Of a stretch of 43,347 bases of DNA, positions 17,553 to 26,580 are shown in pieces. The notes under the pieces were generated by a model. The model saw only the letters and a program-made list of their open reading frames with translations. It made no database searches and had not been told where the DNA came from. Both the position numbers and the translations under genes were made by a program. Every line of letters begins with the position of its first letter. Within the stretch, counting starts at the first letter, position 1. Origin of the DNA: Motiliproteus sp041586615 (GTDB lineage: Bacteria > Pseudomonadota > Gammaproteobacteria > Pseudomonadales > Balneatricaceae); assembly GCA_041586615.1 (NCBI GenBank), contig JBFGZS010000037.1, positions 1-43,347 on the forward strand, read 5' to 3'.

Positions 17553-17908
17553 GCCGAAAACAACCGCTTTCGCCCCCGTACAGAAGCCCCCTCTACAAGC
17601 CTTCTCTGCAGGCCTCCTCTACCCCCCTCTGCGCTCGATAAAGGGGGGGGCTATTAACCAGGCATCAACCAGCCCCAGTCCAACCGCAATAAGCCCGCTT
17701 TTTTGATATAAGTAATACCACCTAATCGTTTTCCCTTATACTTTGGTCACGACATGCCACCAAAGTCGTATGCCAAGTCCTTCCCGAAGCCCCCAGCCAC
17801 ACGTATTGTTGCCTCTGCTTGGCTAGCACCCGAATATAAAAAAAAGAACGGATCCGCTTTAGCCAGAACCCGCAATCATCCGATCTATTTTCTATCAAGG
17901 GAAGCATT
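17553..17908. other. Intergenic region between the TPR and permease genes
   Basis: 356 bases without a gene. It contains pyrimidine-rich ACCCCCCT facing a G9 run near 17643-17651 (a possible weak hairpin just after the TPR gene). The A/T-rich stretch 17700-17750 could hold the permease promoter, but no clear -35/-10 pair was found. The permease ribosome binding site AAGGGA is at about 17898. Confidence 0.4.
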
Positions 17909-19312
17909 ATGGCGTTAATTCAGCGCAAGCACGGAGAAGAACATCCCTATTGGCCGGCCGGCCCCTTCAAAATACGCCTGCCATTTATCCACTACCGCTG
18001 GGAAATGGCGGAAACCATCCAGGCACTGATCATGTTCGTGGTCGCCATGGCCATGATTCCGCTGCTGGAAAAATACCTCGGCCTCCCCTACGACGTTGCC
18101 CTGGCTTACGTCGTGGTCTGCGGCATTGGCTTTATGCTGCCCAACCTGCTCGGCAGCCCCTTCGTTCCCGGCTGGATCACCCCGGCCATCCCGGTGGTGC
18201 TGCTGTTTATCGGCCAGTTCGAGCCCGGCCCCGAGGCCATCAAGGCGCTGGTTGGCCTGCAGCTGGTGGTGACCTTTATCTTCTTCTTCCTGGGCATCAC
18301 CCGTCTGGGCACCAAGCTGGTAAACCTGTTCCCCAGCTCCATGAAGGCGGGCATCCTGCTGGGTGCCGGTATTGCGGCCATTACCGGTGAGATCTCCGAA
18401 GGCGGACGCCTGGCCAACACCCCCATCTCGCTGATGCTTGGCTTTGCCGTCACCGGCTACGTGCTGTTCTCCCTGTCCTTCCGCGACCTGATTGAAAAGC
18501 ATCGCTGGGCCAAGATCATTTCCAGCTACGGTATGGTACCGGGAACACTGGTCGCGATGGCGATCGGCTGGATCGTCGGCGAATACAACATGCCTGACGT
18601 GCAGTTTGGCTTCTCGGCACCGGCCTTTGGCGATATGTGGAACTACCTGCCCTGGACAATCGGCTTCCCCGGCCTGGATATTCTGTGGATGGCGATCCCG
18701 ACGGCGATCATCGCCTACATCATTGCTTTCGGCGATATCATCGTTGGCCAGAGCCTGCTCGACCGTGTTGACCACCTGCGTCCCGACGAGAAAATCGAAG
18801 TCGACGTTGACCGCGTCCATATCATTACCGGTATCCGTAACCTGATGCACAGCCTGTTCGCACCCTACCCCGGCCTGGCAGGCCCGCTGTTCACCGGCGC
18901 CATGGCCACCATCGCCGAGCGCTACCGTTATGGCCGCTCTGCCATGGATACCATCTACAGTGGTGCGGGCATCTTCTGGATCGTAGGCTTTATCGCGCTG
19001 TTTATGCTGCCGCTGGTCACCCTGTTCAAACCCGTACTGCCGATTGCGCTGTCCATCACCCTGCTGATCACCGGCTACCTGTGCATCAGCGTCGCCGTTG
19101 AGCAGGTGGATAACGCCACAGCCATGGGCGTTGCCGGAACCATGGGTGTCGCCCTGGCGGTCTACGGCGCGGCCTGGGGTCTGGGTGTCGGCATCGTGCT
19201 TTACCTCCTGATCGAAAAGCGCACCAAAAAGTCCCTCGCCGAACACGCCGGTGAAGCGCCGGAGGAGCCGATTCACATAGAAGAAACAGCCTCCGATTTT
19301 GGCAATGCTTAA
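17909..19312 (+). CDS. Integral membrane permease, SLC23/SLC26-like (nucleobase or anion transporter fold)
   Basis: 467 residues with about 12-14 predicted membrane helices and a short charged C-terminal tail (KRTKKSLAEHAGEAPEEP). The small-residue-rich repeats FPSSMKAGILLGAGIAAITGE and the conserved IAYIIAFGDIIVGQSLLDR helix, plus a later GLAGPLFTGAMATIAERY segment, recall the inverted 7+7 fold of NCS2 (uracil/xanthine) and SulP transporters. Substrate-defining motifs of either family are not clear, so the substrate is unknown. The ATG has AAGGGA upstream. A strong terminator lies 38 bases past the stop. Confidence 0.55.
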   Translation: MALIQRKHGEEHPYWPAGPFKIRLPFIHYRWEMAETIQALIMFVVAMAMIPLLEKYLGLPYDVALAYVVVCGIGFMLPNLLGSPFVPGWITPAIPVVLLFIGQFEPGPEAIKALVGLQLVVTFIFFFLGITRLGTKLVNLFPSSMKAGILLGAGIAAITGEISEGGRLANTPISLMLGFAVTGYVLFSLSFRDLIEKHRWAKIISSYGMVPGTLVAMAIGWIVGEYNMPDVQFGFSAPAFGDMWNYLPWTIGFPGLDILWMAIPTAIIAYIIAFGDIIVGQSLLDRVDHLRPDEKIEVDVDRVHIITGIRNLMHSLFAPYPGLAGPLFTGAMATIAERYRYGRSAMDTIYSGAGIFWIVGFIALFMLPLVTLFKPVLPIALSITLLITGYLCISVAVEQVDNATAMGVAGTMGVALAVYGAAWGLGVGIVLYLLIEKRTKKSLAEHAGEAPEEPIHIEETASDFGNA

Positions 19313-19319
19313 AGACGAG

Positions 19320-19347
19320 CTATAGGCTGTAGGCTCCACGCTGCAGG
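19320..19347 (+). repeat. Degenerate heptad array after the permease
   Basis: CTATAGG, CTGTAGG, CTCCACG, CTGCAGG: four seven-base units each starting CT, placed between the permease stop codon and its terminator. They are less regular than the other arrays but keep the same period. Confidence 0.6.
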
Positions 19348-19350
19348 CAA

Positions 19351-19378
19351 AAAAAACCGACGCAACGTCGGTTTTTTT
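19351..19378 (+). terminator. Rho-independent terminator of the permease gene
   Basis: AAAAAACCGACG, loop CAA, CGTCGGTTTTTTT: a 12-bp stem with A and T tracts on its two sides, so it could work in both directions between the convergent permease and aminopeptidase genes. Confidence 0.9.
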
Positions 19379-19400
19379 ATGGGTCGGCGCGGGGCGCCTG

Positions 19401-19449
19401 CTAACACCTAACACCTAATATCTAGCACCTAACACCTAGCCCCTAGCCC
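19401..19449 (+). repeat. CTARCMC heptad array at the aminopeptidase stop codon
   Basis: Seven uninterrupted units: CTAACAC, CTAACAC, CTAATAT, CTAGCAC, CTAACAC, CTAGCCC, CTAGCCC. The array ends 6 bases before the end of the minus-strand aminopeptidase gene, the same placement as at 6316 and 42005. Confidence 0.95.
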
Positions 19450-19455
19450 CTGCGC

Positions 19456-20766
19456 TTACAGCCGTTCCAGGTTCATAAAGTAGCTCAGCACCTGATACAA
19501 ACCGTAGGCATCCTGCCTGCCCGCCAGCTCCCGGATTGAATGCATCGCGTAGGTCGGCACGCCGATATCGAGGGTTGCTACCCCCAGCTTCGCTGCGGTC
19601 ACAGGGCCGATCGTGCTCCCGCACCCCATATCACTGCGTACCACAAAGCTTTGCACTGGTACATCCACCGCCTTGGCCCACTGCCGGAACATCGCACTGG
19701 TGGCGCTGCTCGTGGCATAACGCTGATTGCTGTTCACTTTAATCACCGGGCCCTGGTTTAAGGCCGGGCCATGGTTGGCGTCATGCTTATCCTGATAATT
19801 AGGATGCACCGCGTGGGCGTTATCCGCCGAGATAAAGCAGGAGCTGGCCAGCATGCGACTCCGCGCCTCGGGATCGGGCATGATGCGGGTCAATACCGAT
19901 GATAAGAACCCGCCGGCGGCGCCACTGGTCGACACGCTACCAACTTCCTCGTGATCATTACAGACCAGCATCGCGCCGCAATGGCCTTCAGCCTGGAGCA
20001 AGGCTTGTAGCCCGATATAACAGCTCAACAGGTTATCCAACCGCGCGGCGGCGATAAACTCTTGCTTCAATCCGACCACCGCCGGGGGCAGCGTGTCATA
20101 CAGACTGATCTCATAGTCGATCACCTCCTGGGCATCGACGCCCTGTTCCAACAACTGCTCTTTGAGCAACGCCCGGAAACAGGGCGCCTCGTCATCCTCG
20201 GCCACATGACTCAGGATGACCGGCAGATGCTGCTGGGCATTGATCGACCGATTCTGATTGGCCTCTTTGTCCAGATGGATGGCCAGGCTGGGGATCATGG
20301 CGACCGGTGCAACAAAATCAATCAGGGCATTGTCCAGCGCACCGGATGCATCCAGGTATTGCACCCGCCCTGCCAACGACAAGTCGCGATCGAACCAGGG
20401 GTTGAGTAACGCGCCCCCATACACTTCGACGCCCAACTGATACAGACCTGCCTCCTGCATTTCTGGCTGCGGCTTCACCTTCAGGCAGGGGCTGTCGGTG
20501 TGCGCCCCCACCATGCGCAACCCCTTATCCACCAGCGTTCCCTGCGCCGGCATCACCCAGGCGATCAGCGACGAGTCATTGCGGCAGGCAAAATAGCGGC
20601 CACCCGGTTGCAGCGACCAGGCATCGCGCTCATGAACCTCACGAAAGCCTTGCGGCGCCAATAACGCACGCAGCGACGATACCGCATGAAAGGGCGTTGG
20701 GGACTGGGCAAGATAGTCCAGCAAGCCGCTATCGAACGGCTGGTTGAGCAATAAATGTGGCGTCAC
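19456..20766 (-). CDS. apeB: M18 family aminopeptidase
   Basis: A zinc aminopeptidase of the aspartyl aminopeptidase type, forming large cytoplasmic tetrahedral dodecamers and releasing acidic N-terminal residues. Visible zinc and catalytic motifs are GAHTDSPCLKVKP, NDHEEVGSVS and SDMGCGSTIGP, plus a C-terminal TYAMHSIRELAG. The length of 436 residues is normal. The start at 20766 is 13 bases from a set of 11-bp repeats in its leader. Confidence 0.93.
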   Translation of the reverse strand: MTPHLLLNQPFDSGLLDYLAQSPTPFHAVSSLRALLAPQGFREVHERDAWSLQPGGRYFACRNDSSLIAWVMPAQGTLVDKGLRMVGAHTDSPCLKVKPQPEMQEAGLYQLGVEVYGGALLNPWFDRDLSLAGRVQYLDASGALDNALIDFVAPVAMIPSLAIHLDKEANQNRSINAQQHLPVILSHVAEDDEAPCFRALLKEQLLEQGVDAQEVIDYEISLYDTLPPAVVGLKQEFIAAARLDNLLSCYIGLQALLQAEGHCGAMLVCNDHEEVGSVSTSGAAGGFLSSVLTRIMPDPEARSRMLASSCFISADNAHAVHPNYQDKHDANHGPALNQGPVIKVNSNQRYATSSATSAMFRQWAKAVDVPVQSFVVRSDMGCGSTIGPVTAAKLGVATLDIGVPTYAMHSIRELAGRQDAYGLYQVLSYFMNLERL

Positions 20767-20778
20767 ATTAAACCTCTT

Positions 20779-20844
20779 TATTACGGCAATATTACGGCAG
20801 TATTACGGCAGTATTACGAAAATATTACGGCGGCATTACGGCGG
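20779..20844. repeat. Six 11-bp repeats (TATTACGGCAG)
   Basis: Six head-to-tail units: TATTACGGCAA, TATTACGGCAG twice, TATTACGAAAA, TATTACGGCGG, CATTACGGCGG. The period of 11 is about one helical turn, so the units face the same side of the DNA. They start 13 bases upstream of the aminopeptidase start codon, in its leader or promoter. Confidence 0.9.
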
Positions 20845-21098
20845 CCATGGACAGGTGCTGCGCCCTATCGATGGACGGTCACGCGTGATCAGGGCTTGCG
20901 TTACTGCTTACATCACTACAAGGAAAGCACGAAACGCTATACTATTCACAATAGCTTATTGATGGAATGCAATTTTGGGGTGGCACTTACCGAAATCAAG
21001 CGGCAACCTGTCGAGACAGACGTTAAGGGGAGATACGGCCGACGATTAATCTGGCAGGGGCACGAAAGGAACTGGTCAAGAATTAGCCGGTCCTATGT

Positions 21099-21146
21099 AC
21101 GTCGACTTAACTAAAAAAAGCACGTCAACTTAATTCAAAAAAAAGC
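21099..21146 (+). repeat. Tandem pair upstream of prc
   Basis: ACGTCGACTTAACTAAAAAAAGC is followed directly by a second, slightly changed copy (ACGTCAACTTAATTC then A8 GC). It ends 12 bases before the prc start codon. The A-tracts may bend the DNA. The rest of 20845-21098 shows no gene. Confidence 0.7.
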
Positions 21147-21158
21147 AGTACCAAACCT

Positions 21159-23279
21159 ATGCCGATATTCAAACGCTCCACCACAGCCACATCGCTTTCC
21201 ACGGTCATGGCGTCGCTTGCTCTGCTGGCAGCCCCTCTGATCACCTCGGTAACCTTCGCCAGTGCTGAGCCAGAGATCCCGGTATTGTCTCCCGAGTCCG
21301 TTCACAAGAAGACGTTAAAAGCCGTCGTCAAATCGCTACGCCTCGGGCACTACAGTAAAGTCCAGATCGACGATGAGTTTTCTTCCGAGCTCCTCGATAG
21401 CTACCTCGACCAGCTCGATCCGAACCGTCTTTACTTTATGGCCAGCGATGTCGCAGAGTTTGAACGCTATCGAACCTCGCTGGACAACGCCCTGCGTGAG
21501 CAAAATCTCGCTCCGGCATTCAGTATTTACAACCGCATGCAACAGCGGACCCAAGAGCGCCTGCACTACCTTCTGCGCCAGATAGACGCGGGACTGGAAC
21601 GACTGGATTTTAACCGCGCCGAGGCGTTAAACGCCGATCGCAAGCAGGCACGCTGGGCAAGTAACCTGAATGAGATGGACGACCTCTGGCGTAAACGGTT
21701 AAAAAGCACCGTGCTCAATCTCAAACTTAGCAATAAAACCCTGGCAGAGATCGAGGGAATCCTCAAAAAGCGCTATGAAAACCAAGCACTTCGACTGTCC
21801 CAGGCAACCAGTGAAGACGCTTTCCAGGCCTACACGAACACGCTGTCCCGGCTCTACGGGCCGCACACGCAATACTTTTCACCGCGCCGCTCTGAAAATT
21901 TCAATATCGATATGCGCCTGTCCCTCGAAGGCATTGGTGCCGTGCTGCAGGCAGAATACGAGAACACAAAAATTGTCCGCCTGATCCCCGCCGGGCCGGC
22001 AGAAAAAAGTGGCTTGCTGCACCCCGCCGACATCATTGTCGGTGTGGCTCAGGGTGACGCGGGCGAGATGATCGATGTGGTGGGCTGGCGGCTGGATGAA
22101 GTGGTTAATCTGATTCGCGGCCCGAAACAAAGCGTCGTGCGCCTGTCGGTGATTGCCGCAGGCAGTGAGACCGGCATCCCCAAAGAGGTTCGCATTGTAC
22201 GTAACCAGGTCAAACTGGAAGAACAGGCCGCCAAGAAACGCATTATCGAACTGGATTATTTGGGTAAGCAACAAAAAGTCGGTGTGATCGATATTCCAAC
22301 CTTTTATATTGATTTTGACGCATTACGTAATGGCGATAAAAATTATCGCAGTACCACCCGCGATGTTGAAAAACTGCTCCAATCATTAATTGCCGACAAT
22401 GTCGAAGGGGTCATTATCGATCTGCGCAATAACGGCGGCGGCGCGCTGCGCGAAGCCATCGATCTTGCCGGGCTATTTATCCCCAAGGGACCGGTGGTGC
22501 AGATCAAAGATACGTTCGGTCGCATCCGTATTGAATACGATCAGGATCCGACGTTCTACGACATTCCGCTCGTCGTCCTGGTAAACCGCCTCAGCGCCTC
22601 CGCCTCGGAGATCTTTGCCGGTGCCATGCAGGACTACAACCGCGGCCTGGTGCTCGGCAGCCAGACCTATGGCAAAGGTACCGTCCAGGTGCTGCAGCCA
22701 CTCAGCCACGGTCAATTAAAGCTAACCCGTGCCAAGTTCTATCGGGTATCCGGTGACAGCACACAACACAAGGGGGTCATTCCCGATATCGAGCTTCCCT
22801 CTCTGTATGATCCCGAACAGATCGGCGAAAGCACCGCCGACCGGGCGCTGCCATGGGACCAGGTCGCCGCGGTGCCACATACGCGCTATCCCGCCATCAA
22901 TCCGTTTACCCAACAATTACGCGCGGTTCACGCAAGCCGCATCACCAGCGAGCCTGACTTTGCGGCCATACAAGAACAAATAACCTATTCCCGTGAGCGG
23001 CGTAAAAACATGGTGCTTCCCCTGCAGGAAGACGCGCTGAAAACAATGCGCAGTAGCGATGAACAGTGGCGCCTGGACCTCGAAAACCGGCGTCGAGCGG
23101 CCAAGTCCGAGCCGCTACTGGGCTCCTTTGCCGACCTGGAAAAGCATGCCGCCAAGGTTGAAGGACACGACGAGGGCCCCGATGCGATTCTCAAAGAAAG
23201 CAGCTATCTACTGCTGGATTTGCTGTCGCTCTCCAACGCCACCCGGGTGACCCAGGCGACCAATGAAAACCTCCCCTAA
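21159..23279 (+). CDS. prc: Tail-specific (carboxyl-terminal) protease
   Basis: A periplasmic serine protease of family S41 that degrades proteins with unstructured or tagged C-termini and helps control cell-wall hydrolases. A signal peptide (about 1-36, ending SAE) is followed by a helical N-domain, a PDZ domain at about 235-330, the protease core, and a C-terminal DUF3340-like region. The catalytic pair is Ser481 in LSASASEIFAGAMQDY and Lys506 in TYGKGTVQ, 25 residues apart as in E. coli Prc. The length is 706 residues against 682. The next gene starts 17 bases before its stop codon, so the two are translationally coupled. Confidence 0.93.
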   Translation: MPIFKRSTTATSLSTVMASLALLAAPLITSVTFASAEPEIPVLSPESVHKKTLKAVVKSLRLGHYSKVQIDDEFSSELLDSYLDQLDPNRLYFMASDVAEFERYRTSLDNALREQNLAPAFSIYNRMQQRTQERLHYLLRQIDAGLERLDFNRAEALNADRKQARWASNLNEMDDLWRKRLKSTVLNLKLSNKTLAEIEGILKKRYENQALRLSQATSEDAFQAYTNTLSRLYGPHTQYFSPRRSENFNIDMRLSLEGIGAVLQAEYENTKIVRLIPAGPAEKSGLLHPADIIVGVAQGDAGEMIDVVGWRLDEVVNLIRGPKQSVVRLSVIAAGSETGIPKEVRIVRNQVKLEEQAAKKRIIELDYLGKQQKVGVIDIPTFYIDFDALRNGDKNYRSTTRDVEKLLQSLIADNVEGVIIDLRNNGGGALREAIDLAGLFIPKGPVVQIKDTFGRIRIEYDQDPTFYDIPLVVLVNRLSASASEIFAGAMQDYNRGLVLGSQTYGKGTVQVLQPLSHGQLKLTRAKFYRVSGDSTQHKGVIPDIELPSLYDPEQIGESTADRALPWDQVAAVPHTRYPAINPFTQQLRAVHASRITSEPDFAAIQEQITYSRERRKNMVLPLQEDALKTMRSSDEQWRLDLENRRRAAKSEPLLGSFADLEKHAAKVEGHDEGPDAILKESSYLLLDLLSLSNATRVTQATNENLP

Positions 23280-24048
23280 GTTCCAGATTATCACCCTGGT
23301 ATCGCTGTTGTTTGTCATCGGCCTGGGGACCGGCGGTTATTTGCTGACGGTCCGGGTCGGCGAAATACATGATGAAAATACCGACAACCTTGCTAACTTC
23401 GGCACCAAGGTCATCCCTATACGCCAAGGTTCCGATATCAACAGCGTCACCACCAATACCCAAGGCCAGGTTCAGCTGCCGCCGACCATACCAAACAAAA
23501 ACTTATCACCAACCGAAAAAGTGATTATTTCCCTCAGCCAGCAGAAAGAAAAACTGCTCGAAGAACTCGCCGCGGTTAACCACCAGGTCAAGAAGCTGGA
23601 GACGGAGTTGGTGGCAGCAAAAAACTATCTTGATAACAGTACGCGCTTCGCTCCCCCCCCCCTTGAGGAGGAGCGTAACCAGGCTGCGAGCCAGATTCGC
23701 GCCTTTCTTGATACGTCCAGCGATGCGCAACGATTCGACGACTTCCAGAAAGACGCCATGACCGCCGCATCGGTGGCGACGTACCTGGATTTATTGCGCC
23801 AATACCGTTTAGCCTTCGGCCAAAAAGAGAAAGATGCCATCCTAAAGCAGCACCTGCCGGTGTTCGCTTTTTGCTTGGGCGATAGCGTGCCTCATGTAAC
23901 GAACAACCGTTACGAACAGCGCACGCTGATCGCGTTTCTGCGTGACAATGACGAATCCCGCATCGAGCCTCAGCTGCTAAAAGACCTTGATTCTATTAGA
24001 AAGCCCTGCCTGAAGATGCTGTCCGAACGTGTTAACGCACTCATTTAA
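23263..24048 (+). CDS. Hypothetical membrane-anchored coiled-coil protein coupled to prc
   Basis: 261 residues. One N-terminal membrane helix (9-31, FQIITLVSLLFVIGLGTGGYL) leads to a periplasmic part. A coiled coil spans about 85-125 (LSQQKEKLLEELAAVNHQVK), followed by a helical domain with two cysteines (CLGDSVPHV and KPCLKML). No family is recognised. Because the gene overlaps prc by 17 bases, a role as an adaptor or regulator of Prc is a reasonable guess, not shown by the sequence. Ten consecutive C bases (23653-23662) encode its APPPL segment and could slip. Confidence 0.6.
   Translation: MKTSPKFQIITLVSLLFVIGLGTGGYLLTVRVGEIHDENTDNLANFGTKVIPIRQGSDINSVTTNTQGQVQLPPTIPNKNLSPTEKVIISLSQQKEKLLEELAAVNHQVKKLETELVAAKNYLDNSTRFAPPPLEEERNQAASQIRAFLDTSSDAQRFDDFQKDAMTAASVATYLDLLRQYRLAFGQKEKDAILKQHLPVFAFCLGDSVPHVTNNRYEQRTLIAFLRDNDESRIEPQLLKDLDSIRKPCLKMLSERVNALI
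23653..23662 (+). repeat. C10 homopolymer inside the coding sequence
   Basis: The run reads GCT CCC CCC CCC CTT in frame. A change of one base would shift the frame about halfway through the protein, so this is a possible slippage site or a sequencing-error hot spot. Confidence 0.8.
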
Positions 24049-24247
24049 GCCCAGCAACGACAAATTAACCGTTGTTAGGCTATTTTATAGCTAAACGCTG
24101 CTGTATAATTTTGCACCTATTTTAATGCCGGAACGCCGCACAGAACTCAGCCAGCGGCTACTGGCTTTACCCAAAACTGACCTGTACAGGCTGAGGTACG
24201 GGCTTAAAATGTGATTAGGATTTCGATCCGAATCCGTAGGATAGATC

Positions 24248-25939
24248 ATGAGCATGAGCGAAAGCTTTGCAGACCTTTTTGAAGAATCCCTAAAAGCCAT
24301 CGATATGCAACCCGGTTCTCTGGTATCCGGTGTTGTCGTAGATATCGACTCCGACTGGGTTACAGTTAACGCCGGTCTGAAGTCTGAAGCGGTTATTCCA
24401 CGTTCGCAGTTCTTGAACGCTAGCAACGAACTGGAAATCAACATCGGCGACGACGTTGTTGTGGCGCTGGAAGCTGTAGAAGACGGCTTCGGTGAGACAC
24501 GCCTGTCACGTGAAAAAGCCAAGCGCGCTGAAACCTGGAACGAGCTGCAGAAAGCGTTCGACGCTGAAGAGCCCGTTAAAGGCGTCATCAATGGCAAGGT
24601 CAAAGGCGGCTTTACCGTTGCGATCAACAACATCCAGGGCTTCCTGCCAGGCTCTCTGGTTGACGTTCGCCCTGTGCGCGACGTTGATCACCTGGAAGGC
24701 AAGGAACTGGAATTCAAGCTGATCAAGCTGGACCAGAAGCGCAACAACATCGTTGTATCGCGTCGTGCCGTTCTTCAAGAAGCTAACAGCGCTCAGCGTG
24801 AAGAGCTGCTGGCCACCATCCAGGAAGGCGCAACCGTTAAAGGTTTCGTTAAGAACCTCACCAACTACGGTGCGTTCGTTGACCTGGGCGGCGTAGATGG
24901 CCTGCTGCACATCACCGACATGGCTTGGAAGCGCATCTCTCACCCCAGCGACATGCTGACTCCGGGCGACGAGATCACCGTTAAGGTTATCAAGTTCGAC
25001 AAAGAGTCCGGTCGTCTGTCTCTTGGCCTGAAGCAGCTGCAGGAAGATCCCTGGAGCGACATCAAGCAGCGCTACCCATCCGAGACCGTGGTACGTGCAC
25101 GCGTTACCAACCTGACTGACTACGGCTGCTTCGCTTCCCTGGAAGACGGCGTTGAAGGTCTGGTACACGTGTCCGAGATGTCCTGGACCAACAAGAACAT
25201 CCATCCTTCCAAGGTGGTACAGGTCGGTGACGAGCTGGACGTTATGATCCTGGACGTTGATGAAGATCGTCGTCGTATCTCCCTGGGTATCAAGCAGTGC
25301 GCTCAGAACCCCTGGGTTGGTTTTGCCGAGAAGTTCACTGCAGGCGACAAGGTTACCGGTCAGATCAAGACGATCACTGACTTCGGTATCTTCGTGGGTC
25401 TGGAAGGCGACCTGGACGGACTGGTTCATATGTCCGACATCTCCTGGGAAGCCGACAACGAAGCTGCGCTGCGCAACTTCAAGAAGGGCGAAGAAGTTGA
25501 AGCCGTTATCCTGTCTATCGATTCCGAGAAAGAGCGCATCTCTCTGGGTATCAAGCAGCTGGAAAGCGATCCCTTCGGCGACTACGTGACAACCAACCCT
25601 AAAGGCACCATCGTTAACGGTACCGTACTGTCTGTAGACGCTAAGGGTGCCGTTGTTGAGCTGGCAGAAGGCATCGAAGCCACGCTGAAAGCGTCCGAGC
25701 TGAGCAGCGAGCGTGTTGAAGACGCCCGTGACGTTCTGAAGGAAGGCGCTGCGGTTGAAGCGAAGATCTCCATGATCGATCGCAAGAACCGCATCATCGC
25801 GTTGTCCATCAAGGCGAAAGATGTTGCCGAAGAGAAAGCGGCTATCCAGCACCTCAACAAGCAGCCTCAGTCTGAGCCTGCTGCCGGTCCGACCACCATT
25901 GGTGATCTGATCAAAGCACAAATGGAAAACCGCAACTAA
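24248..25939 (+). CDS. rpsA: 30S ribosomal protein S1
   Basis: Brings mRNA to the 30S subunit. 563 residues with six S1 (OB-fold) repeats, visible as recurring GAFVDLGGVDGLLHITDM, GCFASLEDGVEGLVHVSEM and FGIFVGLEGDLDGLVHMSDI segments. The N-terminus MSMSESFADLFEESLKAI matches the ribosome-binding end of E. coli S1 (557 residues). Codon use is strongly biased to preferred codons, as in highly expressed genes. The start is preceded by a GTAGGAT segment in an A/T-rich leader (24180-24247) of the type through which S1 autoregulates; that is inferred. The usual neighbours cmk and ihfB are absent: prc and its partner lie upstream, and the ect operon converges downstream. Confidence 0.97.
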   Translation: MSMSESFADLFEESLKAIDMQPGSLVSGVVVDIDSDWVTVNAGLKSEAVIPRSQFLNASNELEINIGDDVVVALEAVEDGFGETRLSREKAKRAETWNELQKAFDAEEPVKGVINGKVKGGFTVAINNIQGFLPGSLVDVRPVRDVDHLEGKELEFKLIKLDQKRNNIVVSRRAVLQEANSAQREELLATIQEGATVKGFVKNLTNYGAFVDLGGVDGLLHITDMAWKRISHPSDMLTPGDEITVKVIKFDKESGRLSLGLKQLQEDPWSDIKQRYPSETVVRARVTNLTDYGCFASLEDGVEGLVHVSEMSWTNKNIHPSKVVQVGDELDVMILDVDEDRRRISLGIKQCAQNPWVGFAEKFTAGDKVTGQIKTITDFGIFVGLEGDLDGLVHMSDISWEADNEAALRNFKKGEEVEAVILSIDSEKERISLGIKQLESDPFGDYVTTNPKGTIVNGTVLSVDAKGAVVELAEGIEATLKASELSSERVEDARDVLKEGAAVEAKISMIDRKNRIIALSIKAKDVAEEKAAIQHLNKQPQSEPAAGPTTIGDLIKAQMENRN

Positions 25940-26000
25940 GTATTCGTTGCTGTTAGACCATTAGAGTTGCTAGGCCGTTAAAATTGTTAGACCAGTAAAA

Positions 26001-26027
26001 AAGGAGCGCATTGCGCTCCTTTTTTTT
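26001..26027 (+). terminator. Rho-independent terminator of rpsA
   Basis: AAGGAGCGC, loop ATT, GCGCTCCTT followed by a T-run. A-rich sequence on the other side means it could also stop the convergent ect transcript. Confidence 0.92.
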
Positions 26028-26088
26028 GACTATTAACCTGGCACTCCCCTCTCTGGCATCATCCTGTTCGCTGCTGCCAGCGGCTTAA

Positions 26089-26487
26089 TCAAGCGGGTTC
26101 CGCCTCCAGTTCGTAAGCGCCTTCGGCGTTATGCACTTCCTTACCATTGAGCGGCGGATTGAACACACACGCCATCTTCATCTCTTTGGAAGCCCGCAGA
26201 ATATGGCGGTCATGCTGGTCGAGAATATACAGAGTGCCCGGAACAATGGGGTATACCTTGCCATCGTCGAGGGTCTCAACCTCACCTTCTCCAGACATGC
26301 AGAACACCGACTCGAGGTGGTTCTGATAGTGCATCTGAAAGTCGGCACCGGCATAAATGGTGGTGATATGAAACGAGAACCCCATATTATCGTCTTTCAG
26401 CAACAGCCGTGTGCTCTCCCAGTTACCATCGGGCGATACGATACGGCGACCGCCTTGTTCTGCTTCACTTAAACATCTGACAATCAT
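26089..26487 (-). CDS. ectC: L-ectoine synthase
   Basis: Closes N-gamma-acetyl-diaminobutyrate to ectoine by loss of water; a cytoplasmic iron-dependent cupin. 132 residues. The metal-site residues of the family are visible as Glu59 (HLESVFC), Tyr87 (GTLYILD) and His95 (QHDRHIL). It is last in the ectABC order, 93 bases after ectB. No ectD (hydroxylase) or ask-ect gene follows, so ectoine rather than hydroxyectoine is the expected product. Confidence 0.97.
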   Translation of the reverse strand: MIVRCLSEAEQGGRRIVSPDGNWESTRLLLKDDNMGFSFHITTIYAGADFQMHYQNHLESVFCMSGEGEVETLDDGKVYPIVPGTLYILDQHDRHILRASKEMKMACVFNPPLNGKEVHNAEGAYELEAEPA

Positions 26488-26580
26488 CGCTTTACCTTTT
26501 TCTTTATCGTGTAAGATTTAATAACGCCTTCTGCGGTATCGCGGGAGGAACCCCGCAGGGGCACCTCGCCATACGAAGCG

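Noticed and set aside
17915..19414. 499-codon frame on the minus strand of the permease
   Set aside because: Low-complexity His/Asp/Gln-rich translation, antisense to a clear membrane protein with good start and terminator.
20755..21114. 119-codon open frame over the 11-bp repeats
   Set aside because: Its translation is driven by the repeats and shows no family pattern. It overlaps the apeB start and has no ribosome binding site.
24506..25921. 471-codon antisense frame in rpsA
   Set aside because: Produced by the strong codon bias of rpsA on the other strand; no start signal or family similarity.
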